Shown here: positions 1 to 6,411 of the stretch, piece by piece | Layout: each line of letters opens with the position of its first letter | Position numbering within the stretch: the stretch's first letter is position 1 | NCBI GenBank assembly: GCA_045617725.1 | Contig: JAZLJD010000035.1 | Span: 1-8,339 of the forward strand | Source of the DNA: JAZLJD01 sp045617725 | GTDB lineage: Bacteria; Bacillota; Clostridia; Lachnospirales; Lachnospiraceae | Length of the DNA: 8,339 nt | Direction: 5' to 3' | Translations under genes and position numbers: made by a program | Notes under the pieces: generated by a model | The model's database searches: none | Seen by the model: only the letters and a program-made list of their open reading frames with translations | What the model was told of the DNA's origin: nothing

Positions 1-236
1 CGATTTGAGAAGCCCACTTGTTTGAACGAGCTCACATCAGTGAGCGAGTGAGTTGGGCTTCGGTGCGCGGAAGGTGATTTAGCGGCCATAGAAACTGTCT
101 GCGCAGCGCCCCGCGACGTCAAACCGACATATTCGCAGCCTTCCGGATTCAACACCACATCACTTGATGCATTAGCGAGACAAAAGGAATGTCCCCGATG
201 AGCAACTGAGCCTCGCTTCGGTGCGCGGAAGGCAAT
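1..236 (-). other. Open minus-strand frame across the repeat region, probably not a gene
   Basis: On the minus strand a frame is free of stops from about 236 to the left edge, with an internal ATG at 89-87. It reads through repeat copy 1 as NPEGCEYVGLTSRGAAQTVS and continues MAAKSPSAHRS. The other copy gives a similar peptide (NPAGCECAGLRSRGTAQTVS) in a different frame that ends at a stop near 150. There is no ribosome binding site ahead of the ATG. All six codons that differ within the 90-bp core are amino-acid changing. I record it because it is open at the window edge and automated pipelines may call it, but I consider it a by-product of the repeat. Confidence 0.2.
57..146. repeat. Intergenic direct repeat, copy 1
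   Basis: This is a 90-bp unit beginning GCTTCGGTGCGCGG and ending GCAGCCTTCCGG. It matches 215-304 without gaps at 82 of 90 positions by my count. Weaker similarity continues upstream to about position 41 (TGAGC...TGAG), giving a unit of about 106 bp with period 158 bp. Just before it, 10-60 can fold as a two-part stem: an outer AAGCCCA/TGGGCTT pair (10-16 with 54-60) and an inner GCTCAC/GTGAGC pair around an ATCA loop (30-45). There are no transposase signatures or target-site duplications. It looks like a dispersed intergenic repeat family; the family name is not known to me. Confidence 0.85.
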
Positions 237-304
237 TTAGCGGCCATAGAAACTGTCTGCGCAGTGCCCCGCGACCGCAAACCGGCACATTCGCAGCCTG
301 CCGG
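215..304. repeat. Intergenic direct repeat, copy 2
   Basis: This is the second copy of the 90-bp unit at 57-146, separated from it by 68 bp. The two differ at eight positions. Read on the minus strand, the units contain the same phase around an internal ATG (ATGGCCGCTAAA) but lie in different absolute frames. A short partial echo of the unit (CCCCGCGACG) recurs at 308-317, just downstream of the last gene. The remainder of 305-357 holds only a weak GCAC/GTGC stem and no T-tract, so I see no clear intrinsic terminator for the operon that ends at 358. Confidence 0.85.
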
Positions 305-357
305 GTTCCCCGCGACGCCGCTTTAGCACTTTAATGTGCCAGAAACCCCCGTCCCCA

Positions 358-1629
358 TTAGTACCCTAGGTAGCTCTCAACTAAGTCAAAGAGGCCGGAC
401 TGGCCCCCGATATTTCCCATGGCCGTGTACTGCCAGAACTGGTAGTCACTGCCCGCATAGGTCTCGGTGTCCGAATAATCATCAATGCAGAGATTATAGG
501 CCGCAAGTGCTTCGATCGCAACGCGTTCCGACAGGGACGCCCTGCTGCCCTCCACGCCCGCACTGTAGCCCTCATTTTGGATGGTCTTAAGGAATGCCTC
601 GCAGACCTCCGTCCGCTCCTGCATGGTAAGCTCATCCGCCCGGCCGCCACCGCCCGCAGGCTCCACATCCAAAAATACGGGATATGTAATGTCCAAATCC
701 TCAATCACGGAAAGAACCAGGCTGGCTTCCTCCACGGCTTCCACACGGTCGATTGCCTGGGATTCAAAAACCACACCTACCTTGAGGCCTGCTGCCACAG
801 CATCCTCCGCCCGTGCCAAAAACGACGAATCCTGATAAAGCACACCGTTTGAATAACCGCGATATCCGGCTCTTAAGATAACAAACTCCGCTCCGGCCTG
901 CTTCAGAACCCTGAAATCCACTTTCGGATCCCGGCTTGATAGGCGTACGCCACTTCTTGCATTCTCAATGCCCACACGGAAGGGTTTGGTATCAAGATCC
1001 GTATCCGCTGAGAATTCGAGATTCTGTCGTCCGTCGCTCTGCACTCTGACAAGGTCGGTCTCCATAAACATGATGTCCTCAATGTCAGGAAGCTTCTTGT
1101 ATTCAATCACGGAAGGAACCTTGACGGATACAAAGCGTGCATTTGTCCTATATCCTTCCGGTGGTTCAAGCGATACATAGTAATTACCGGGATCCACTCC
1201 CGTAATAAGCAAAATGCCGTCCCGGTCGAGGTCCTTGTACTCACCGACTCCCTCTACCGTAACAACCACATTCAAATCCTTCTTAAGTGCTCCTTCCGAA
1301 TCGACCACCCGTACACGGATGTCCCGTTCGGCACTCGTTACCAAAAGCGAAAGCGTTTCCTGTGACAGAGCTTCGGTGGAGGAATACAGTGCATCCTCTT
1401 CGTCAAAGAAATCCTGCTTTCTCGTAAAGGCCTTAAGGTCGGAGCCCTCGATTCTGCCGTCCGCAGCGATGGCGGTTCCTGTCGGCAAAGAGGATGCGGC
1501 CGGCGAAGCAGCCGACTTACCGCCGTCTTCCGAAAGGATGTCCCGATTCAGGATCAAAACGATAAGCACCAAAAGGATAACAAACGCACTCATCCATGCA
1601 ATTGTTTTTTTCCGAAGATTAGAGTCCAT
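358..1629 (-). CDS. Membrane-anchored GH25-like protein with altered active site
   Basis: The product is a predicted type II membrane protein of 423 residues, exposed outside the cell. An N-terminal basic stretch and hydrophobic helix (about residues 8-28) is followed by a Ser/Ala-rich spacer, a beta-sandwich (CnaB-like) domain at about 95-175 with a DxDxDG loop at 133-138, and a C-terminal GH25 lysozyme-like domain (about 218-423). GH25 features kept are AGYRGY, FLDVE (D321, E323), FWQY and a late FD (D415). The canonical first motif DVSxWQG is replaced by ENARSG, so the first active-site Asp is Glu222, and the conserved GIYAS and WLAQY segments read GVEGS and NLCIDDY. It may therefore be inactive or have changed specificity. 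I chose the ATG at 1629, with GAGG six bases upstream; a TTG at 1635 is possible. The start overlaps the rfbA stop by 11 nt, indicating co-translation. It is a paralogue of the larger GH25 protein at 3637-6318. Confidence 0.87.
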   Translation of the reverse strand: MDSNLRKKTIAWMSAFVILLVLIVLILNRDILSEDGGKSAASPAASSLPTGTAIAADGRIEGSDLKAFTRKQDFFDEEDALYSSTEALSQETLSLLVTSAERDIRVRVVDSEGALKKDLNVVVTVEGVGEYKDLDRDGILLITGVDPGNYYVSLEPPEGYRTNARFVSVKVPSVIEYKKLPDIEDIMFMETDLVRVQSDGRQNLEFSADTDLDTKPFRVGIENARSGVRLSSRDPKVDFRVLKQAGAEFVILRAGYRGYSNGVLYQDSSFLARAEDAVAAGLKVGVVFESQAIDRVEAVEEASLVLSVIEDLDITYPVFLDVEPAGGGGRADELTMQERTEVCEAFLKTIQNEGYSAGVEGSRASLSERVAIEALAAYNLCIDDYSDTETYAGSDYQFWQYTAMGNIGGQSGLFDLVESYLGY

Positions 1630-2488
1630 TGGCAACCTCGGTAAGATACTTGCCGTAATCCGTCTTCATAAGAGGTCCGGCCAGCTCAAGCAGTTGCTCG
1701 CGGTTAATGAAACCGCGCTTGTAAGCAATCTCCTCAATGCAGGAAATGTAAAGTCCCTGGCGTTTCTGGAAGGCAGCCACGAAATTGGCCGCATCCAAAA
1801 GGGAATCATGATTGCCTGTGTCGAGCCATGCAAAGCCACGGCCCATCGTCTCAACGCGAAGCTCACCGCGGGATAAGTATTCATTGTTGATGGAAGTGAT
1901 TTCGATTTCACCGCGTGCGGAAGGTTTCACATGGGCTGCAATATCCGCAACATCGTTGTCGTAGAAATAAAGGCCGGGAACCGCATAATTGCTCTTCGGA
2001 TTCTGGGGCTTCTCCTCAATGGAAATTGCCTTGCCCTCCGCATCGAATTCAACTACACCATACTCTCTCGGGTCGCGTACATAGTAACCGAAAATGGTAG
2101 CACCCTTCTCGCGCTGTGCAACCGTCTGTAAAAGGCGGGAAAAGCTCTGGCCGTAGAAGATATTGTCTCCGAGTACCAGCGCAACACGGTCGTTTCCTAT
2201 AAATTCACGGCCGATGATAAAGGCGTCCGCAAGACCTCTCGGGTACTCCTGAACCGCATAGGAAATCTCCATACCAAGCTGATGTCCGTCCCCTAAAAGT
2301 TCCTTGAAAACAGGAACGTCCCTCGGGGTGGAAATAATCAGAATCTCACGGATTCCCGCAAGCATAAGGGTCGATAAGGGATAGTAAATCATGGGTTTAT
2401 CGTAGACCGGCATAATCTGTTTGGAGATTGCCTTGGTCAGAGGATAAAGTCTGGTGCCGCTGCCACCTGCTAAAATAATACCTTTCAT
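1619..2488 (-). CDS. rfbA: Glucose-1-phosphate thymidylyltransferase (RmlA)
   Basis: This cytoplasmic enzyme condenses glucose-1-phosphate with dTTP to give dTDP-glucose and pyrophosphate, the first step of dTDP-deoxysugar synthesis. The 289-residue length is typical of the RmlA family. Visible motifs are the nucleotide-binding loop GGSGTRLYPLT (8-18) with the following KQ at 23-24, LGDNIFYG (106-113) with the metal-binding Asp, EEKP (158-161), GEIEIT (193-198) and WLDTG (221-225) with the second metal Asp. The ATG at 2488 has an AGAGGTG ribosome binding site a few bases upstream. It follows rfbB by 57 bp containing a strong hairpin, and its 3' end overlaps the start of the next gene. The order rfbB then rfbA, without rfbC or rfbD adjacent, means the final sugar cannot be named from this window; dTDP-L-rhamnose is the commonest outcome. 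Confidence 0.97.
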   Translation of the reverse strand: MKGIILAGGSGTRLYPLTKAISKQIMPVYDKPMIYYPLSTLMLAGIREILIISTPRDVPVFKELLGDGHQLGMEISYAVQEYPRGLADAFIIGREFIGNDRVALVLGDNIFYGQSFSRLLQTVAQREKGATIFGYYVRDPREYGVVEFDAEGKAISIEEKPQNPKSNYAVPGLYFYDNDVADIAAHVKPSARGEIEITSINNEYLSRGELRVETMGRGFAWLDTGNHDSLLDAANFVAAFQKRQGLYISCIEEIAYKRGFINREQLLELAGPLMKTDYGKYLTEVANGL

Positions 2489-2512
2489 AAGTCACCTCTT
2501 AAAAACGCACCA

Positions 2513-2538
2513 AAAGGGAACGAGCCTTCGTTCCCTTT
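2513..2538 (-). terminator. Hairpin in the rfbB-rfbA gap: possible partial terminator or RNA-stability element
   Basis: An 11-bp perfect inverted repeat (AAAGGGAACGA / TCGTTCCCTTT) with a four-base loop starts seven bases after the rfbB stop. In the minus-strand transcript the stem ends in CCCTTTT, followed by GG and then a second T run (GTTTTT). This is a weak version of an intrinsic terminator. Because rfbA follows immediately with its own ribosome binding site and no obvious new promoter, read-through with reduced downstream expression, or 3'-end protection of the upstream mRNA, seems more likely than full termination. Confidence 0.6.
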
Positions 2539-2545
2539 CAAATGC

Positions 2546-3622
2546 CTATTTATACATTTCGTTATAGTATTTCTGGTAATCACCGCTGGTTACGTTCTTC
2601 ATCCAGTCCTCATGCTCAAAATACCACGCTATCGTCTTCTTAATTCCGTCCTTAAACATGGTCTCGGGATACCAGCCGATCTCACTCTTAATCTTGTCGG
2701 GAGCGATGGCGTATCGTCTGTCGTGACCCTTTCTATCTGCTACGTATGTGATCAGATCCTCTGTAATCGCAGCCTTTCGGGGATCGGAATCCGGAAGCAT
2801 TTCGCGAAGTGTTTCAATAATAATCTTGATGATTTCGATATTTTTCTTTTCATTGTGGCCGCCTACATTGTAGGTTTCAAACAGCCGGCCCTGCTCCTGC
2901 ACCATATCGATTGCCTTGGCGTGGTCTTCGACAAAAAGCCAGTCGCGCACATTCAGTCCGTCGCCGTATACAGGAAGCTTACGTCCGTTCAGCGCGTTGT
3001 TGATGATGAGGGGAATCAGTTTCTCGGGGAACTGATACGGTCCGTAGTTGTTCGAACAGTTCGTAATATTGGCCGGGAAATGATAGGTGTCCATATATGC
3101 CTTAACGAGGAAGTCCGAGGACGCCTTGCTGGCCGAATAGGGGCTGTGCGGTGCGTAGGGAGTAGTCTCGTAGAAGAACTCGTCGTCTTTTTCAAGGGAA
3201 CCGTACACCTCATCCGTGGATACGTGAAGGAACTTGTGGTCGGGCTTGTAGCTTCCGTCGGGAAGTTCCCAGGAAGCCTTGGCCTGATTCAGCATAACCA
3301 GCGTTCCGAGGACATTGGTCTGTACGAATACCTCGGGATTTCGAATGGAGCGGTCTACGTGACTCTCTGCCGCAAAGTGTACCACTCTGTCGATATCGTT
3401 CTCGTCGAAAATCCGTCCGATTGTTTCCGCATCGCAGATATCCGCTTTCACAAAGCTGTAATTGGGAAGGTTCTCAATGTCCTTTAAGTTCTCGAGATTT
3501 CCTGCATAGGTCAGCTTGTCCACATTGATGATACGAATGGTATCGCCGTACTTACGGAACATGTAGTGGATGTAGTTGGACCCGATAAATCCGGCACCGC
3601 CGGTTACAAGATAAGTATGCAT
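2546..3622 (-). CDS. rfbB: dTDP-glucose 4,6-dehydratase (RmlB)
   Basis: This cytoplasmic extended-SDR enzyme converts dTDP-glucose to dTDP-4-keto-6-deoxyglucose with tightly bound NAD+, the second step after RfbA. The 358 residues match the family. The Rossmann motif TGGAGFIGSN is at 7-16 and the Asp that binds the adenosine ribose is in NVDKLTYAGN (D35). The catalytic Thr-Asp-Glu is in STDEVYG (T136, D137, E138) and the YxxxK pair is YSASK (Y162, K166). The substrate-binding RDWLFVEDH (226-234) and DRKGHDRRYAI (296-306) are also intact. The ATG at 3622 has AAAGGAG six to seven bases upstream, inside the 14-bp gap after the GH25 gene stop, so the two are surely co-transcribed. Placing a sugar-nucleotide gene directly behind a wall hydrolase links this sugar to an envelope polymer by inference. 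Confidence 0.97.
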   Translation of the reverse strand: MHTYLVTGGAGFIGSNYIHYMFRKYGDTIRIINVDKLTYAGNLENLKDIENLPNYSFVKADICDAETIGRIFDENDIDRVVHFAAESHVDRSIRNPEVFVQTNVLGTLVMLNQAKASWELPDGSYKPDHKFLHVSTDEVYGSLEKDDEFFYETTPYAPHSPYSASKASSDFLVKAYMDTYHFPANITNCSNNYGPYQFPEKLIPLIINNALNGRKLPVYGDGLNVRDWLFVEDHAKAIDMVQEQGRLFETYNVGGHNEKKNIEIIKIIIETLREMLPDSDPRKAAITEDLITYVADRKGHDRRYAIAPDKIKSEIGWYPETMFKDGIKKTIAWYFEHEDWMKNVTSGDYQKYYNEMYK

Positions 3623-3636
3623 AAATGACTCCTTTA

Positions 3637-6318
3637 TTAGTAATTCAGATAACTGATATTCATATCAACATTACCGCTGATACCACCGACGGTACCCTTG
3701 GAGGAATACTGCCAGATGTCATAACGGCCGCTGTAGTCCGGCTTGGTAGCATATTGTGCAAGCCATACCACATAACTGTTTAAGGTATTCATATCAAGCT
3801 TGCCGGTAAACCAGTTCTTGCTTGCGTAGATACCCGGGGTGTAGCCCGCATTCTTAATGGTTTCACAGAATGCCTTGGCGCAGGCCGTACGCTGAATGGC
3901 GTCGATATTGTCCGCACGTCCGGTATGCTTGTTGTTACCGTACTCACTGTCAAAGAAAATCGGGTAGGTAATGTACTTGCCCAGGCCGTATTTCTCAAGC
4001 AGGTTCACAACCATGGAAGCTTCCTCGATGGCTTCTGCCTCCGTAACTGCCTGTGAGAAGAAGTAAAGACCTACTTTGATGTTGTTCTGTGCGGCATAGT
4101 AAACGTTCTGGCCGAACCATGCATCCTCAACGAGTGTGCCCTCAGCACCGTAGCCACGGTAGCCGACACGCACCATGGCGTAGTTGACACCGGAATTCTT
4201 GACCTGTTCCCAGTTGATGGCGCCCTGCCAGAAGGATACATCGATGCCGATGGACTTGGAATCCATCTGGAGCCAGCCGTCCTTGGTAAAGTTATAAGTA
4301 ACACCTTCGATGACCTGCTGGCCCGTTACAGCCTTGCCGTCCTTGTCGAAGTAGTAGGTATTGTTGTCTTCCAGAGTCTGCCAGCCCGTGTACTGCTGTT
4401 CCTTGATAAAGAACTTCGTACCGGCCTTAAAGTAATCCGCAAACACGGCCTTCTTGAAGGTCTTGCCACTCGTATCCTTGGGATCCTTGATATAAATCTG
4501 GCGTTCCTTGGTATCAAGCAGCAGGGATTCCTCGTCAAAGGCGGGATTATAAGGAATCGTAACCTTATATTCGGCGCTGACGTTCTTCTGCTCGCTCACC
4601 TTAAATGTCGCCTTGATGACTGCGGTTCCGTCATACAGTGCCGTAATCACACCGTCGGAAGAAACGGTCGCAATCTTCTCTTTGTCAACGCTCCAGGTCA
4701 CCTTGTTATTCTCAAGGAGCTCACTCGTTCCGTCCGCATAGGTCGCATAAACCACCGGAGTAAAGGTTCCGGCCGGCGAGGTAAGCGTCATCTCACGGGA
4801 AGTCGATGCATCGGAAGCGGAAGTCTGTACCTTAAGCGCCGTAATAAGCTTCGGTACCACGGCTACCGTAAAGGTCTTCTCACCGCTTATGGTGGCCTTG
4901 TTTTGAGGCTCTCCTTCCGGAAGATCCGTCTGCGTAAGTTCCTGCGTAACCTTAAGCTTCAGGGCAAGCTCCTGTTTCTCGGTCGGATGTCCCGTTGCAA
5001 CCAGCTTCACGCTGTTTTTATTTGTAGCACCGTCGATGGAAACATAATCATTCGGTGCCAAAGACCATTCATAAACAAATATACTTTCCTGCGTATGTGC
5101 CAAAGTATCCGCATCAAGATAAGCGGCCACACTCGCGGTAACGGTAGCCTTCTTCTGCGATTCTTCGGTGCTCTCGGGCAAAAGAGTAAGTTCTGCTCTA
5201 TCAAACGAAATCGCCGTGGCCGGAATCGCGGTAGGATAAACAATCGGTACTACAGAAGGAGAAGGCGACGGTTCCTCGGAAGGTTCCACAGAGGGGTCCG
5301 TCGAAGGGTCCGTCGAAGGGTCCTCGGAAGGAGGAGTTGACGGTTCCTCGGAAGGAGGAGTCGTAGGATCCCCGGAAGGTTCCACAGACGGTTCCTCGGA
5401 AGGAGGGGTCGTAGGATCTTCGGAAGGTTCCGTCGAAGGTTCCGTCGAAGGTTCCGGATCGTCACGATCGGGAAGCGTTCCGCTCAAAGCCGTACGCTTC
5501 ACGGGTTTCGTAATCGTGGAATACTCGATTTCCTTGTAAATCGTCTTGGCCGTGGAGGATACCCACTCTACCGTATCCTGCACCTGGGATTCCACCTCGA
5601 TGACTTCCTGGGAATTGGTTGCCATAGCATCCTCTTCCTCCGGCTTAACCTGGTCGTAAGACTTGACCTCATCGAGGACATTGATTACCACGTATTCAAT
5701 ATGTTCTTTTACCGTAACGCGTTGTGCGGTCTCCGGGAAGGTGAAGCCGTACAGGGACTTAATCAGCAGTGAATACTCACCGCCTGCCAAATCCGTGATG
5801 TGGATAACACCGTCTTTGTCGGAGTCCGTGTAGGTTTTCTCGACGTTGTTTTTGTCCTTAAGGACTATTTCAAAGGCGTAGCCCGTAATACTTTCGTTCC
5901 GGTCGGCATCCGTGAATTTGACCTTCAGATCACGGTCCACGGAAACGCAGGAAACCGCAACATTGATGTCCTCCGGTTTGGAAGGTTCGGGGGACTTTGA
6001 AGGCTTTACGCTGGGAGATGCGGAAGGAATAACCGGTTCCTCCGGCTTGTCAGGTGTCGTAGTAACAGCGACCGGCACTTCCTGCACACCGGAAGCTTCC
6101 CGTAAGTATCCGGATACCTTCTCGATGCCGCCCTGTCCGACATTCTGCACACCGGCCAGTTTCGATCCCGAAGCTGCCAGGGCGTCATAAGCCTTTTGGG
6201 TAGACATGTAGCTGCCCCAGATAGCTCCTGCCACGATGACGATACAGGTAACGATGGAAATGGACGCAATTGCGAACCCCTCTCCCCCATGTAAATAGTC
6301 TCTGTTACGATTTTTCAA
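3637..6318 (-). CDS. Membrane-anchored multidomain GH25 muramidase-like protein
   Basis: The 893-residue protein is predicted to be anchored by an N-terminal helix (about 14-36) with the rest outside the cell. Domains in order are: a Pro/Ser/Lys linker (90-116); a CnaB-like beta-sandwich (about 118-215) with DSDKDG at 165-170; an acidic spacer; a Pro/Ser/Glu/Asp-rich repetitive stalk (about 287-357); an Ig-like region (about 366-485); a Big_2-type domain (about 490-588); a cell-wall-binding-repeat-like segment (YTGWQTL...TYYFDKDGKAVTG, about 606-685); and a C-terminal GH25 domain (about 688-893). GH25 enzymes cleave the MurNAc-GlcNAc bond of peptidoglycan. The active-site set is complete: DVSFWQG (D693), FFDSE (D790, E792) and VDMN (D885). 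There is no LPXTG sorting signal. The start is a TTG at 6318 with GGAGG nine bases upstream; no in-frame ATG fits better. A good promoter lies just upstream and rfbB follows 14 bp downstream. Confidence 0.93.
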   Translation of the reverse strand: MKNRNRDYLHGGEGFAIASISIVTCIVIVAGAIWGSYMSTQKAYDALAASGSKLAGVQNVGQGGIEKVSGYLREASGVQEVPVAVTTTPDKPEEPVIPSASPSVKPSKSPEPSKPEDINVAVSCVSVDRDLKVKFTDADRNESITGYAFEIVLKDKNNVEKTYTDSDKDGVIHITDLAGGEYSLLIKSLYGFTFPETAQRVTVKEHIEYVVINVLDEVKSYDQVKPEEEDAMATNSQEVIEVESQVQDTVEWVSSTAKTIYKEIEYSTITKPVKRTALSGTLPDRDDPEPSTEPSTEPSEDPTTPPSEEPSVEPSGDPTTPPSEEPSTPPSEDPSTDPSTDPSVEPSEEPSPSPSVVPIVYPTAIPATAISFDRAELTLLPESTEESQKKATVTASVAAYLDADTLAHTQESIFVYEWSLAPNDYVSIDGATNKNSVKLVATGHPTEKQELALKLKVTQELTQTDLPEGEPQNKATISGEKTFTVAVVPKLITALKVQTSASDASTSREMTLTSPAGTFTPVVYATYADGTSELLENNKVTWSVDKEKIATVSSDGVITALYDGTAVIKATFKVSEQKNVSAEYKVTIPYNPAFDEESLLLDTKERQIYIKDPKDTSGKTFKKAVFADYFKAGTKFFIKEQQYTGWQTLEDNNTYYFDKDGKAVTGQQVIEGVTYNFTKDGWLQMDSKSIGIDVSFWQGAINWEQVKNSGVNYAMVRVGYRGYGAEGTLVEDAWFGQNVYYAAQNNIKVGLYFFSQAVTEAEAIEEASMVVNLLEKYGLGKYITYPIFFDSEYGNNKHTGRADNIDAIQRTACAKAFCETIKNAGYTPGIYASKNWFTGKLDMNTLNSYVVWLAQYATKPDYSGRYDIWQYSSKGTVGGISGNVDMNISYLNY
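5254..5457 (-). repeat. Low-complexity coding repeat for the Pro/Ser/Glu stalk
   Basis: Degenerate in-frame units built on GAAGGTTCC, TCCTCGGAAGGAGG and GTCGAAGGGTCC (plus-strand reading) encode repeats of EPS, PSTEPS, PSEEPS and DPTTPPSEEPS. The blocks differ only by shuffling of short modules, as expected from slippage or unequal recombination. The encoded segment is a rigid, acidic spacer typical of surface proteins that must span the wall, here lifting the Big_2, wall-binding and GH25 domains away from the membrane. Its length is likely to vary between strains. Confidence 0.85.
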
Positions 6319-6372
6319 AACGCAAACCTCCGCGTATTATGTAAACTAATAGGCTATAAACAGCCACTTGAT

Positions 6373-6401
6373 ATTATACCATTTGGGGCCCTTTGGCGCA
6401 A
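6373..6401 (-). promoter_or_regulatory. Sigma-A-type promoter for the GH25-rfbBA operon
   Basis: On the minus strand, a perfect -10 TATAAT (6378-6373) is preceded by TGG, giving an extended -10 (TGnTATAAT). A partial -35 TTGCGC (6401-6396) lies exactly 17 bp upstream. Transcription would begin near 6366, leaving a leader of about 48 nt before the TTG start at 6318, with GGAGG in between. The -35 starts 11 bp beyond the stop of the preceding gene, so the wall-hydrolase/rfb group can be transcribed independently of the upstream SGNH/EamA group. There is no clear terminator between the groups, so read-through is also possible. Confidence 0.7.
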
Positions 6402-6411
6402 GGCAAATGCA

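Noticed and set aside
41..304. Possible CRISPR array or insertion-sequence ends at the left edge.
   Set aside because: There are only two copies, about 90 bp long and diverged, with no short regular repeats and spacers, no transposase fragment and no terminal inverted repeats or target duplication.
1214..1876. Plus-strand reading frame of 220 codons opposite the rfbA/GH25 junction.
   Set aside because: It spans antisense across two real overlapping genes, is low-complexity and Ser-rich in its first half, and has no family resemblance.
2612..3487. Long plus-strand reading frame of 291 codons opposite rfbB.
   Set aside because: It lies entirely antisense to an intact, strongly conserved rfbB; its protein has no recognisable motif and it has no convincing ribosome binding site. 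It is best explained by codon bias of the real gene.
4903..5340. Plus-strand frame with a very Arg-rich C-terminus.
   Set aside because: It is antisense to the GH25 gene; the Arg runs derive from the stalk repeat DNA read in the opposite direction.
5250..5465. Arg/Leu-rich repetitive minus-strand frame over the stalk region.
   Set aside because: It is the out-of-frame reading of the Pro/Ser/Glu repeat in the large GH25 gene; its periodicity comes from that repeat.
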